Counted from the first letter of the stretch, positions 35,361-49,100 are shown. The stretch: DNA of 64,000 nucleotides from Otatea glauca (GCA_036346275.1 CM070723.1:47446743-47510742), one strand, 5' to 3'. The notes: generated by a model from the letters alone, not told the origin. Made by a program: numbers and translations.

Positions 35361-37055
35361 TGAAGGATCAAGATGGTGATCAGAGGGGGGTGAATGATCC
35401 CAAATTCAATTTTATCCCCTAATGAAGATCACAAATGAAATTCTTCACCTAAAGAAACCAAGTCAACACCCTTAGCAATCAAATGGAAGCGGAAGAATCA
35501 GATTTCCCAAAATTCAGCCTTCGGCCGGTACTACCGCCCATGTGGGGGCGGTACTACCAGGGTTACTGTAGCTACAGTAAAAAACAAGTATATGAACAAT
35601 GTTTTCAGCACGGGTTCAAAAAGGAAAATTGATGTATATTTTGATTCATTGATCCAAACTCAATGAAACTTGGTAGATGTGATCGTAAGGATGTCAGGAA
35701 CTCATTTCAATCTTCAATCACAAGGATTGACGTCAAAGTTCTGACCTTTTTGCCCGGGAAGGAAGAACAAACCAAGTTTCAACAAAAATCGAAAGAATTT
35801 CGATCGAGGCTTGCTCGTGGGGTTATGATGATCAAGATGATCTTGAATGACTTCTCACACATCCCAGCAAGCAAGAGACCACAAAGAAACTCAAGGCAAC
35901 GCAATCTACAAGATCAAGAATTCAAGAACGCAAGGAAGAACTTCTTGCAAGAAGAACGCATGGATTTCTTAGATGAAAATATAAGTTCAGAAGAAGAATC
36001 ATTCATCAAAACATGTACCTCAACAAAGATTTGTAAGCATGTAGAAGGAGAGGAGGCAAATCCAAATTGCGTAAATGTAAATTGCAAGAAAGTAAATGCG
36101 GAATTTAAATTGCGTAATTTAAATGCGTAATGTAAATGCGTAAAGGAAAGAAATGATTTGAGTGAACATTTTCATTTATGGAAGGAGAGGTTACAAAGGC
36201 TCACATTCATGTGGGCAAAAGCTCAAAGGAGCAACAAAAACCTCAAAACCTTCTAATGAGGGGAGGCTACCCCTACCCCTCTATTTATACTACTCTTGGG
36301 CCACCTACCACCCTTGGATGAGCCTCTAAACCCTAGAGAATCCATCAAGGGCTAGGATTAACCCACTCAACCAGCCATGCAAGGGTTCACCCAAAACCCA
36401 ACAAGTAAATGGGTTTTCTTGCACGGTTTTCAAAGCACACTAACTAAACTCGCTAACCTATCAACTAAACCAAGATCCAATGGCCCTCATTGATCCATGC
36501 AGTGCCTAGCTAGCATCTCAACCGTTCCTTTTCTTCATGGCTTGCCACGACTCCGTCTTCGATCATCTTCTGGCGATCCCCGACCGTCTGGACCTCCGAC
36601 GCTCCTCGCCTAGTCCCGGTCATCCTTCGCCTCACCATGATCTAGCATCGTCGACCTGCAACCATCAAAAACATGGAAACACATCACATAACAATATCCA
36701 AATTGATATTCAATAAATCATCCAAAATCTCATTTCAATTTCGCTCTGTTGTCCGGCACTACCGCCCCCTAGGGTCGGTACTGCCGCTCGACCGGTACTA
36801 CCGCTCCCACATGGCCGGTAGTGCCGCTCAAGAACCAATGAAAACACCTCATCGAATATAACTACGGACCTGGCCGGATCGCCGCTGGCGGCACTACCGT
36901 GCCCACATGGCCGGTACTACCGCCCTTGGCAGAGACAACTCGAATTCCTTCATTTTAAAAATCCATTTCAAATCAAACTCATATTCAAGCAAACCTAGCT
37001 CAAACACAATCAATAACTCATCACCAATAAGGATAGACCTCCACATGGTCTTTCA
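35361..37055 (-). repeat. Solo LTR of copia family B, reversed (1695 bp)
   Basis: TGAAGGATCA...GGTCTTTCA with the 5-bp duplication AATTT at 35356-35360 and 37056-37060. The empty site is seen in the 3' LTR at about 51131. Reversed, it aligns with the LTR at 39158-40729 (for example 36520-36650 against 39540-39660). It contains several CGGTACTACCG-type short palindromes (35520-35560, 36745-36930). A reversed TATAAATA lies at 36282-36289. Confidence 0.88.
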
Positions 37056-37412
37056 AATTTGACTAAAATATTCATCAAACAAAAGAATTCATGTTGTAGT
37101 TGGGTTTATTATGCTTGAAGGAATTTTTCTGCAGTTTTGGAGATTTTTTTAATTTATCTGATATTAATTTGAATTTATTTGCTTTTTATTTGAAATTATG
37201 GAATTTTCTTAATTGAAAAATGTTTTTATTTTTCTAAAACTCACCTCGGGCCGAATCTTTTGTAACCCAGCCCACCGCCTTGGCCCATCTGTCTGCTCCG
37301 CGGCCCATCTCCCAAAGCACGCGTTCACTCGACTCGCTTCACTCGCGCCACCACCCGAAACCTTGGCCGCGCCGCCGCCTTGGAGTTCGGGTTGGACATG
37401 CCTCCCGAGGGC

Positions 37413-37419
37413 TATAAAT
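37413..37419 (+). promoter_or_regulatory. TATA box of the gypsy 5' LTR
   Basis: TATAAAT preceded by GC-rich sequence and followed by a C/T-rich leader (ctccctccgaggatctccac). The equivalent region is deleted from the 3' LTR. Confidence 0.55.
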
Positions 37420-39157
37420 GCCGCGCTGCACTCCCTCCGAGGATCTCCACTCTCCACCGCTTCTTTTGCCCCTTTTATTTGTAGCTCGAGAGTCTGCCGT
37501 TCGTCCTTGCGCCCTCGTCGGAGTTCTCCGCCGCAACAAAAGTCTTCCGTCGCCTTGTTCTCCGCTTCCAGATGGTCTTCGCCAACACCGTTTGCTTCTT
37601 CGCAGTGCCCGCGAAGCCCTCTTCCCGATCTGCTCAAAGCCTCGCCCGATCCGGTCCCGATTCGTCGTCGGTGGTGTCGTCTTCCTCGTGTTCGGCAAAA
37701 TAGCACCGCCGCCCTCATAGTCGACCTGCTTTGCCTAGCCATGGCCGCTCGATCCGTGGTGCACACTCCAGATCACGCCATGTCCTCGCTGCCACTTCCT
37801 TGATTCTCCGCTGTCCAATCCCGCGACGCCGCTGGATGTGCGACGCGTGGCCTGTCCATGTGGCCGCCAGCGTCAGCGTCCACCTCAGCCACCGTCAGCG
37901 CCTCATCAGTAGCCGCAGAGCCCGCGTGTCAGCCGCGTCAGGTGTGACGTCAGCAGTGACACAATAAACCAGATTTTCCATTAGAAAAATAATTCTAGAA
38001 AATTTCCTTTTTCTTTTTCTCTGGATTTAATCTTTCGGAGGCTCGTTCTCTTTCATACGAACTCTGATTGAGACGATTAAGTTTCTAAATTTTTCTAAAA
38101 TCAAGTTTTATCTTCCAGAGCCAATTTTTTTCAATTTTGAGCTTGTTTGAGTCTCTGTTTGGTATTTATTTGGTTTCATTGCTTTCTTTTCCGGTAGAAG
38201 CTAATTTCGAGGGAGCGAACAGAGATTTCAAAGACCAAGACTTAGCACTAGATCAGCAAGGCAAGTCGTAACATTTCATCATATTGAACCTATGTTTGCA
38301 AAAGTACTTTGTTTTATACAATTGCATGCTATTTGTGTATAAATGATTCTTTCATGAGAATAGCTATGTACCTAGTTGACATTATTCCACCTTCATCTTT
38401 GGAATGCCATGTACCATTGTTAGCCATTAGATGGGACATTATTAGTTGGTCATGATGATACTACCAACGCTAGGTTATCGTAGCTATGCTTAGACCTGTT
38501 TAATTATATGATGGGATTCATATCACATGTTGAATAATGTTAATCTTGACTTAATGAGATATTGAATTGTGGCCGATAGCCACTGTTGTAAAATTTATTG
38601 TACCATGGAAGGGTTTACCATTGGTCTGGGTTGAACGAAATTGTTTTTCCCTCGGGCAATTGATTGTGCAGTAAAGGGGGTGCTTTCTAGCACATTGGGA
38701 TGTGGATGTCTTGCCTGAGACAACTTGAGGACTTAATCTTGTGTGCCATTGAACTGGGCCTAATCGTACAACCACAAGTCTGGTATGGGACACACCTAGG
38801 TGATTAATTTGCAATGTCTAGCCTTGAATACTGCCAATTGGTCGTGTGGGTTCGAGGATGGACGGGTAGATTCGCAAGGCGCAAGAGGGGCCCTATGGGG
38901 TGAAATCTTAGCGGGCAGTACCGAGTTTAGACAGTGCATTGTAAAGGCTTTGTTATGATTCTCCATCGACACACCAAAGGAAGTGTGTTTATCGCGTGGC
39001 AATATGAGAATTTATGTCTTGTGGGTAAAGCTGTACAACCTCTGCAGAGTGTAAAACTATTCGAATAGCCACGTCCGTGGTCATGGATATGCCCGGGAAT
39101 TTCACATGAGGTATAGAGTATTTCATGAAATGTTGGATGGTAGATTTGTTGGGATGT

Positions 39158-40729
39158 TGAAAGACCATGTGGTGGTCTACCCATGTGTGTGATGAGTAAT
39201 TGACTGTATTCGAGCTTTTGATGCTCAAGGTTGAGTTTGATTTGAGTCTTTGATTGGTCGAAGACTAGTGGTTGGACCTCGAGTGGTCTGGACCTTGGCT
39301 GATCGAAGACTAGTGGTCGGACCTCGAGCGGTCTGGACTTTAGCTGGTCGAATAGCAGTGGTCGGACCTCTCGTGGTTTGGACTTTGGCTGGTCGAAGAC
39401 CAGTGGTCGAGTGACTCGACTAGAGTGATAATCGATAAGTATCGAGTAGGGTTACTCGATGCTCGATATCGACTCATTGACTCGATATTGAGCAATGTGG
39501 GCAATGCTATGTGATGTGTTTCCTTGTTTTTGATGGTTTTAGGATGATAGTGCTAGGTCATGGTGAGGCGAAGGATGACCGGGACTAGGCGAGTTGCGTC
39601 GGAGGTCCAGACGGTCGAGGATTGCCAGAAGATGATCGGAGACGGAGTTGCTGCAAACCTAGAAGACAAGGAATGGATGAGATGCTAGCTAGAGAGTTGC
39701 TCATATCAAGGAGGGCCGTCGGATATCGATCTAGGTGATTAAGTAGAGGGTCTAGTTAGCATGCCTTGAAAACCCGGTGTGCTTGTTGGGTTTCGGGTTA
39801 GCCCATGTAAGGCTGTATGTGGGAGTAATCCTAACCCTTGATGGTGGTCCTTAGGGAAGAAGGAACTCATCCAAGGGTGGAGGGTGACTCATGGATAGTA
39901 TAAATAGAGGGGGAGGGGTGGCCTTCCTCTTCTTGAAGGATTTAGAGGTTTTGGCTCCTTTGAGCTTTTTGCCCACTTTGTTGTGAGGCTTTGTAAATAT
40001 TTCTTCCAAAAATACAAAACACTTTCTATCATGCTTGAATTTACATTACGCATTAAATTAAACAACTTACTTTCAAGCATTTAAATTTCGCACTTCATTC
40101 TTGTAATCTACTTATACGCAATTTGGATTTGCCTCCCCTCCTTCTACTTGCTATTGCCTCTTATTTCGAAGGATTATTGCATTTTTGTTGCAAGAAACCG
40201 ATCTTGTGTTCTTGAGTGATTCATTCTTATAGATAATGTTTGCGGAGATTTTGACTTGATTTCTTGCTTGCTGTGACAAGTGGGAGGTTATCCAAGATCA
40301 TCTTGATTATCAAAATCCCACGAGCAAGTCCAAGATCAAGTTCTTGTATTTTGCTTGAACTTGGTGTGTTTTTCCTTCCAGGGCAAAAAGGTCAGAACTT
40401 TGACGTTAATCCTTGCGATTGAAGGTTGGAATAAGTTCCTGACATCCTGAAGATCATATCTACCAAGTTTCATAAGTTTTTGTTTAGCCGATCAAAAGAT
40501 TTCTCGAATTAGCTTTTGTGTTCGTGCTGTTCTTGGCACTGTTCTTCCTGCTATTCTTGAGTCTGGTCATACCGTCCTTCGTACAGTCATACCGGACTTG
40601 CAAGAAAACCTCTTTCCTATTTGCTCCTTTTGAATGATCTGTTTGTGGGCTTAGTTTAATCATTTTTTAGTGGGGAAAATCTTAGATTTGGGACCATTCA
40701 CCCCCTCTGATCGCCATTTCGGTCCTCCA
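39158..40729 (+). repeat. LTR of copia family B (1572 bp)
   Basis: TGAAAGACC...GTCCTCCA. TATAAATA lies at 39899-39906, followed by a leader. A 45-bp tandem repeat occupies about 39255-39420. Right after it comes a degenerate tggtatcagagc-like primer site (atttgtatcatagccgg). Confidence 0.82.
39255..39420 (+). repeat. 45-bp tandem repeat inside the copia B LTR
   Basis: About three and a half units of gtcgaagactagtggtcgg-acctcgag-type sequence, each with dyads around CCAGTGG and CCTCGAGG. The related fragment at 23868-24118 has about two and a half units; the LTR at 62240 lacks it. Confidence 0.75.
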
Positions 40730-40784
40730 ATTTGTATCATAGCCGGTTTTGCTCTTTCATAGATCTTGATCGGTCTCAAGAGCC

Positions 40785-41312
40785 ATGGCGATGGACAAGT
40801 ATTCCACCAAGCCTCCCATTTTTTCTGGAGTTGGTTTTCCTTTTTGGAAGTCGCAGATGGAGTCATACATCACTGCTCAGGGCTTCCTGATATGGCAGAA
40901 GGTGAAACTCCCGTATGAGGTTCCTGCTGATGAAAACGTCATGGCCGGCAATATGGCTGACGTTGAGGCAAACGCTAAAGCAAGGAACATCCTCATACAG
41001 GGTCTTAGCCGCAGTGAGCATGATAGGATTTCTCACCTCCGTTTTGCTCACCAGATTTGGGTGACTCTCGATGCTTGTCATGAGGGCACTACCCAAATCA
41101 AGACGGTGAGACAGGACCAATTCAAGCATGATTACAACAAGTTTGAACAACACGCTGGTGAGAGTCTTGACGAGTGCTTTGGTCAATTTACAAAGATTTT
41201 GAGCAACCTTCGAGCAGTCGGTTGCATATACCCTGACTCGGATACCGCCTTGGTTGATCAGTTGCTGAGGAAGGATCAGGAAATATTGAATATCATGAGG
41301 AGAATATTATGA
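40785..41312 (+). pseudogene. Copia gag, N-terminal part fused to LTR sequence
   Basis: ATG at 40785 opens 175 codons. The first 155 match the copia Gag N-terminal region (FSGVGFPFWKSQMESYI, IWVTLDACHEGT, ESLDECFGQF). The last 20 or so (VDQLLRKDQEILNI) come from gypsy LTR sequence, since the same bases occur at 53101-53160. A chimeric open frame, not a working Gag: the zinc knuckle is absent. Confidence 0.8.
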
Positions 41313-41611
41313 AGACTACGTGGATTAGGAAGGTATTCCCTAGACGATTACCTGTGATATGTCGAATGGCCTAAGTTATCTTTTTCGCTTCAAATAGTTT
41401 ATTTTGTTTCTTAAGCCCTTAAGGCACAGTTGTATAAACTTTGACCATAAGGTCATTTGCTCTATTTAATAATAATTTTCTTCTTCTTAGTTAATTCGTT
41501 GTATGGAACGATATTTCATCTATGTTTCCATTGTGTGCACTAGCGTGAACCTGGACTAGTGCAGAATACACAAAGGGTTTCGGATTTGCTTATCCGAGGT
41601 CCCGACAGAGA

Positions 41612-41623
41612 TGGTATCAGAGC
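41612..41623 (+). other. Primer-binding site of the gypsy element
   Basis: TGGTATCAGAGC, complementary to the 3' end of initiator tRNA-Met, four bases after the 5' LTR. Confidence 0.85.
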
Positions 41624-42239
41624 CATATCAACTGTAGGTCGCTATCCTAGTTAGCCTGGTCTTCAAAATTATTTTCTAAATCAATCCAACAAATTGGTAC
41701 TTAATAGTTGTCCCCTCTCATCTTATTCTTACGTTCTTATTCCTCTCCTTTGCTGAAATATTTTTTTGAAAGATTAAATGGATCTTATCTCATGAACTTC
41801 TCAAAGCCTCTGCTCTTCTGCAAGGATTCAAATTGAGGAAGATGTGGATCAAGCCATCGAGAGTATGTCCGAGAAGACTACCATATAAGATAGGTTTTTA
41901 GCGCTCAGTGGTGTTTGAGCCTATTTTTCCCTTTTCTAGTATAGTTACGTATAGTCCGCGTATGCTACGATTTTATTGCTTGTGTGTCTGGTATGTTGTA
42001 CACTTGCCGCAAGCACGGTGTTGCAACTATACCTTTAGTTGAAAGCTTTATTTGCCTCTTTAATTTGTAGCCTTTTCGGCTATGTCTCTGGTTGACTTTT
42101 GTCCTTGGATATTACCTTCTCCTGTAGATGTCCTTACCACTCGTCTCCTGCTTTTCTTTCTTATCTATCAAACCCTTAGATCTACTCCAGAGCGGGTATC
42201 AACCATTTTGCCATTGTTCTGGAGCCGTTCGCAGTTCGC

Positions 42240-43110
42240 TAGTGGATACCAATGCCAGTGCCAGCACCACTGCCAATCCCAACCCCAGTGCACCACCACC
42301 ACCTGCATTGACAGATCAGAACATGGGATATTTTCTGGCAGCTCAGACTCAGCTTATGAATACCATGATGTAGAATATGAACAATATGATGAATCAGCAG
42401 AACCAGACTGCAGTTGCCCTAGCAAACCTGTTGAACCAGCAGAATCAAGCTACTGCTACACCTCCTCATGCTCGTCTACAGTCAAAGCTGGCAGAATTTA
42501 TGAGGACTCGTTCACCTACTTTCTCCAACTATTCAGAACACTTAGACGCAGATGATTGGATACGCTCCATTGATAAGAAGCTTGCAATAGCTTAGTGCAC
42601 AGATCATGAGAAGGTTCTTTATGCCGCTCATTAGTTGGAAAGTACCGCCACTGAATGGTGGGAGAACTATAGTGCTGCCCATGATGACCCCCGGACTATC
42701 ACTTAGGCAGAGTTTTCCACTACTTTCCGCCACCTCCATATCCCAGATGGTAAAGTGGAGATGAAGAAGAACGAGTTTCGTGGGCTTAATCCAGGTTTAA
42801 AGGTGCAAGTCACAGGCAATGACTATATAGATTTTCAGCATCTTGTGGACAAAGCCATGCTTATTGAGGAATCTCGTCGTGAGTTGGAGGAATTCCGCAA
42901 GAGAAAGATGATGCAACAAGGAGCTCATCAGAATCATCCATAAAGAGCTAGAAGTAATGCACAACAGCCTGCTTGTTTCACTTCTCTGACTGCATTCAGG
43001 ACCCCTGTACCAGCACCTCGCCAAACTCCTTTAGGCAATCGCAACTCCAACACCAACAGCAATCCGCCCCAGAGGACCAACAATTCAGTTGCAGGAGTCA
43101 CTTGTTTCAA
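42240..43110 (+). pseudogene. Gypsy gag, interrupted
   Basis: Fragments in several frames: an Asn/Gln/Met-rich leader (NNMMNQQNQ), then SPTFSNYSEHLDADDWIRSI (the capsid start), then the capsid end (LVDKAMLIEESRRELEEFRKRK). Stops occur near 42373, 42595 and 42942. The last recognisable residues, GVTCFK, are the start of a zinc knuckle that is cut off at about 43110. Confidence 0.78.
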
Positions 43111-46100
43111 GCTACAATAGACAAGTCTGAAAGGATAAGAGTTTGCAGTGCCAAAGGAATATGTTTGGAAGGTGTGCCAGTCGCTAGAGAGTTTCCTGAT
43201 GTGTTTCCAGATGAGTTGCCTGGGATGCTACCAGACAGGTATATAGAATTCTTGATTGAACTTGTTCCTGGAACACCACCCATCTCCAAGAGACCTTACA
43301 AGATGCCTACTAATGAGTTAGCTGAAGTAAAGAGACAGATTAAAGAGCTGCTAGATCAATGTTTTGTTTGACCGAGTTCTTTGCCATGGGGAGCCCCACT
43401 TCTTCTTGTTGAGAAGAAGGATGGAACTCAGAGAATGTGTGTAGATTATCAATCTCTCAATGAGGTCACCATCAAGAATAACTACCCTTTGCCAAGGATT
43501 GACGATTTGTTTGACCAACTTCAAAGAGCCGGAGTGTTCTCGAAGATTGACTTGAGATCAGGTTACCATCAGTTGAAGATTCATCAAGAGGATATTCCCA
43601 AAACAGCTTTTGTGACTCGGTATGGACAGTATGAGTATACCGTGATGTCCTTTAGTTTGACCAATGCTCCTGCCTACATCATGACCCTGATGAACAAAGT
43701 ATTCATGGAATATTTTGTGAGACCCCGTTCTGATAAACAGGAACCTCCATGTGATTACTGTGCTATTACCTGGATCAGTAGCTAGCACTCACATGTTTAC
43801 AACAATTGGAATCACAACCACACCACAATTAATTACAATGAAACTAATACATAAAGGAAAAGCTACAACTCGGAGAATAAAGCGAGAAAAGAAATATTAT
43901 CTTGTAGTTTGCCCATCCGACCGCAGAGCAACCGACAAGGCATAAACTCGCATGTAACACGGCGAAGAAGATCCCGCAACTCGCGATTTAAAAGAGACTC
44001 AAGCCTCGCTAACTCATCCACCTAAAATAATAATTACAAGGGTGAGTACTTTACATTACTCAAAGAAGACTTGAGCAAAACCTATAATATATGCAGGCCA
44101 TTTCAAAGGAAAGGCTAATACAGTTAATTTGCATAAAGCGAAATTGAATTGTAAAACAAGTTATCATTTGCAAACGGAATTTATAAAAGCAAGTTGATTG
44201 ATAAGAAATATATACAACAGTAAGTATTACTCACAGTCCTCCATGACGTGAGTTCGAAATAAACCAAACCATAAGGTCCATCAATGTCAGCCCTTCGACA
44301 TAAAACAACAGTTGCTAAAAACAAGTTCAGACCAAACCCATTTTAGAAAATACCAAAGACTCTAACATTGGGAGGATTTTCCCCAAGTGCCCATAACCGC
44401 GGGCGCGGCTAATCGATTAGATTTACACTCTGCAGAGGTGTACACTTTACCCACAAGGAATGATCAACCTTTTCGCTAGATCAATTAACACACTTCCTTT
44501 GGTGTGTCGGCAAGGAGATCATACAGAGCCGTTACATTATCTAGACGTGGCTTTACACCAGCCCGGGACGTTAACCCTCGCCCTGAAAACAGAGACACTC
44601 ACCCAAGCCGTGGATCCACATTTATCACACACAACACCACTTCTCTGTCCAGGGCAAGGCGTACACCGTTGCATTGGTATGTAGAAACCCTACAGCATGC
44701 ACTCGACCGAATGCCTGTGCAATCTCCCGCCTTCCATAGATGCAAAGCAACATCTAAACAACTTAATAGGCTAAGACCCGCCCATACAAGCCCTCGTGGT
44801 TGCACGAAAAGCATGGATCTACAACATCCCACTTGCTCGGTCCTTAATCCGACACGGGCGATATTCCACCCTACACTACGTGCAAACCCGTCTGCACATC
44901 CGGCTATTGCCAATAATCGCCCGCGTCAAACCATAGTTTTATTTTGGGGTTTTTATCAAACTACCAGAACCATTTTCCCACAAAGGACCATTTAGGTTCC
45001 ATATAAAACATTTCGGGAAACAATTTTAATCATGATCATTTGCCCCACAAAAAGCTAAAGCATGGCTAAGCAGGTTTAACAAGACCACATATACCCAATT
45101 TTGGCATTAAGTAATGTCTAGCCCTATTCTATGGTTATCAAGGTTCACATTTCCATAATTATCAAGGAGTTTCAGGTGACAACAGGTATATCTACCAATA
45201 CCACAAAATAGCGAATTTACAGAAAGTAAACGCATGCTGAAACAATTTGATGAACAAAAGGAATATAAAATACTGGGATCAATATGGTCAAAGGGGTGCT
45301 TGCCTTGCTTAATCATTGCTTACGGTGAAGACGAGGTCGCAAAAGATGAAGTCGACGACGAAACGGCGACATCGGGTTCCACACGTCGTTCAACCGAAAT
45401 ATAGCAAATATCCAACTTTAATAAGGGCAAAAGAAGATGCATGTAAAATCAAGTAAAGATACATTGCAGAAAACAGGAACGCTTTAGGGTTTGAATTAGA
45501 TGATTTCAAGACCTCATGATTTAGTTAATTACATATTCATATACTTAATGGCTTTTATGATGAACAAACACGGCTTCTTTTATAGATTATCTATTCTTGC
45601 TTTACTTAATTCAAGAGGCTAAAAGAAATTATGAATTTTAGTATTTACGATTTGAATTATAGATGCTAAAATTATTTGGATTAATAGAATTAAAACACTA
45701 GTTATAGGGTTATGCAAATAGTACTTAGCCTTAAGTGATTTGCATAAGAAGGGTTTTGAATGAGTTAGATCTGTTAAGCTAGGTTACTAGATTTATTCAT
45801 GGTTTTTAAGAAGGTTCTGGTGATACAAATATATTAACTATGGATTTCATCATTATTACAAAGTTTGCTCATTCATATTATGAAGTTCATGAATCATAAT
45901 ACTTAGTGTTATTTGGGTGACAAGATTTATATGCAGATCACGATGAAACAAGATTATTTCTTCGGAACTTGATAGCATATACTTTGAAGAACATATCTAG
46001 GCTGATTTCATATATTTTGGTGTTTAGATGAGACATTAAATTCATCCATGAAAAAGCTTATGTGATATTTAAAGGTTATGACAATCATACTTTCTAGGGG

Positions 46101-49100
46101 TATTCAGCTAGCAAGATTTAATTGAAACGTAAGTTGTAAATAAAATATTTTTCCAGAATATGGTAGACCATATCCTAAATATCATTTCTAAACTGATTTC
46201 CATAGTTTTTGCATTAGACGAGAGGTTCTAAGAGTCGATGAAAAAGCTTGAGTGTTCAATTAACTACCCGCTAAGGATTCAGTTTTTGATATAAAATTGC
46301 GACTACACCGTCTAGGATAATCTACTCATTTTTCAGGTATTAACAGGGTATGACTTTAGAAGTGATTTAAAGTTTGTTTTGCGACAATTGGCTTTTATCC
46401 GAAATGTTTTTCCTATGTTTATCATTAGGGTTTAACATTATTTTATTTCATCCTTGCACAAACATAAGGTATTTTTGTAAAAACAATAAGAGTACTATTT
46501 TTCAAGGTTATTGGATTTGGTTTTATCACATTTGAAGTTTAGTTGTGAAAGTTATAGCTATTTAAATCATGCAAGTACTAACACTTTGACTAATAAACAT
46601 TTATTGTTTTTTATAGTAAACTTTAAATATTATTTTATATCTGGAAACATTGCAATGTTAGTAGTACAACAAAACTGATTTGGTGATTATTTGAATTCAT
46701 TTGATCTATATTACAACCATTTGACTTTCTATGCTATATGTATATACACATTTTACATTTAAGTTATTTCATATCTTTCAAGATAATTCAAATCAAGTTC
46801 ATTTCTCAAATATTTTGGCAAACTCAGGTATCCTCCTATCACACTAATATTTAGAAACCAAATTTTACCTATTCCGTATTTCTTTTATTCAAACTATGTT
46901 TATTTGAATTTCTAGTGCATTGAAAACAATCTTTATTAGAAAGTAATTCAAATATAAGTGAAAATTAAATATTTATATATATTTGAACTTCTGGAAACAT
47001 GAGTATTTCACTAAAATTGGTTCCATTCCATTCCAAGTTTGTTTACAACTTTTTAATATGTAACACTTCTTTAAGCCTTTACTTTAAATTTGAATTTCAA
47101 ATTTATCCAGTGAACATTTTTAAAATGTTATTGCATATTCTGAAACTACTTGATTTTACATGAATATAGAAATTTATTTCACCCAATTCGGAGTTATAAT
47201 GCAAAATCTATAGACATTTGAATTAACTCGGGTAATGAAAATAAATTAAATTCGGGAATTACGTTTTCACAACAGAGGAAACGCCTTTTACCGGTTTGGT
47301 TGGAGGGCACTTACGTGGCTGACAGGGCGGGCCGGTCGGGCAGTGAGCCGAAAGCAGAGAGGAACTAGGGCGTGGCGGCGGCGACTCTCCGGCGAGACTC
47401 CGGCGAGGGGAAGGGCAGCTAGAGCACCAGCTCAACAGGGCGCACCCGACTGTGGGGTTGGTTGTCGCCGGAGATGGCCGGAGCAGCGCGTCACCGAGAG
47501 GGAGGCGGCGGCAACGGCGGGTGCTCGCCGGAGAAGAAGATGGGTTAGGATCCGGCCGAATGGGTAACGTTTTAAGCACCAAAGATGATACCAGGTTCCA
47601 TTTTGGCGATACTTCAACCGAGAAGCACCAACTGAAGCCGCCACCGCGGCGCTGGCTTGGGAAGAAAGCGTCCATGGCGGCGGTGATTCGGGCAACAGGA
47701 GCTGTGATCGACAGGTGAGGAGTGGTCAAGGGGTTGCAAGGATGTTCTATGCCAGAGGAATTTTGAAGTGATTCACTGGATTGGTTGATTTGATTTCGAG
47801 CTCAAGCTCGAGTTCGCCGACCATGGCGTGAATAGCGATGCTCTAAGCTGGTGTCGGTTGGAGCAATTGAGGGAGATGATGAAATGCTCACTACAAGCTT
47901 TAGATGCTATTGCCTTGGCGTGGAGAAGCTCTGGCTTGTGCGTGAGAATCACTGGCTTACAAGGTTTAAGGTCGGTGGATTTTGGTAGAAGGCTCGGATC
48001 GGGCGTAGCTGTCCCAAGCACAGGAGATGGCATAGCTTCAGTGTTGGACGTGAAAACTGCTATGAACCACGTTGGAAAATTTCGAAACTTTTTGACCATG
48101 GTCTAATGGGAGTTCTTAGATTCCAGTAAAATTTTGGGGTTAAAATAACGCATGGTTAATTAATTAAAATTCGACAACGCAACGCTCGTAATTTTGATTT
48201 CGGATTTCGATTTAATTAAAGGTCCAAATGGAATTAATTATTTTTAAAATTTTTTTAAGAGTTATACTGAACATATTTATTCTCCCATAAAAATTTCAAG
48301 TTAAAATATTATATATTTATTTTATATAAATTCGACATGCTTTGATTCTGATTTCCAATGCCTCAGTTTTTGAATTTTTGAACGGCTTAGATGACATGAT
48401 AAATTTCTACAACTTTTACCAGAGGTAAATAATGTATTTTGGGAATCATGGTAAATTTTCCAGGTGTAGATGAGTTTCGAAAATTTTATAATAAATCTGT
48501 CCTTGCACTATTTGGAGGTCAAAAGGATGTCTTTTCAACTTTTTATTCACTATGCTTTGCATTAAAAATTCATGTACCAGTTAAAATGATTTTAAATATA
48601 TATACTTTTCAAGATTTTACTTTTACCTTTTATCTTCTTGCCATTTTACCTTTTTACCATTTCCATTCTTTAATTTCATTTGTTGGATTTTTCATACAAA
48701 GCATAAATCCAAGGAAATTCAGATAAGATCCAATAAATCCAATAAAGCTCATAAATAAATATTTTCAAATTTAAAATATTTATTTTTATATTATTTTATT
48801 TTTCGGGATGTTACATATTTGGATAAGTTTATTGTTGTTTTCATTGATGACACTCTGGTCTACTCCAAAAGTGAGGAAGAACACGAGGATCACTTGCGCC
48901 AAGTTTTGACGAAGCTAAGAGAAAACTAGCTATATGCAAAGTTCAGTAAATATGAGTTCGGATGAAAGAAGTTGCTTTCCTAGGACATATCATATCGAAA
49001 GGAGTCGTTGTTGACCCACGTAAGGTACGAGATGTGCTCAGTTGGGGATCACCAAAGACGGTACCCCAAGTCCAAAGTTTTCTTGGAATGGCGGGATATT

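Larger units (their letters stand above)
39158..41252 (+). mobile_element. Truncated copia family B element (LTR plus part of gag)
   Basis: One LTR (39158-40729), an initiator-Met-like primer site and the first 460 or so bases of gag. It then ends abruptly in gypsy LTR sequence. Compared with the 3' LTR of the host element, about 300 bp of host LTR vanished at the right junction, so a deletion removed both the rest of the copia element and adjacent host sequence. Confidence 0.8.
35243..41607 (+). repeat. 5' LTR of the gypsy element, with two insertions
   Basis: Three blocks align with the 3' LTR at 51018-53455: 35243-35360, 37061-39157 and about 41253-41607. Between them are a solo LTR and a broken copia element. 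The block at about 37113-37548 is missing from the 3' LTR; conversely, the 3' LTR's 52798-53100 is missing here, lost when the copia element was truncated. Confidence 0.88.

Noticed and set aside
37209..37803. Frames of 185 and 196 codons on opposite strands
   Set aside because: They lie inside the 5' LTR of the gypsy element and follow base composition; the matching 3' LTR lacks part of them.
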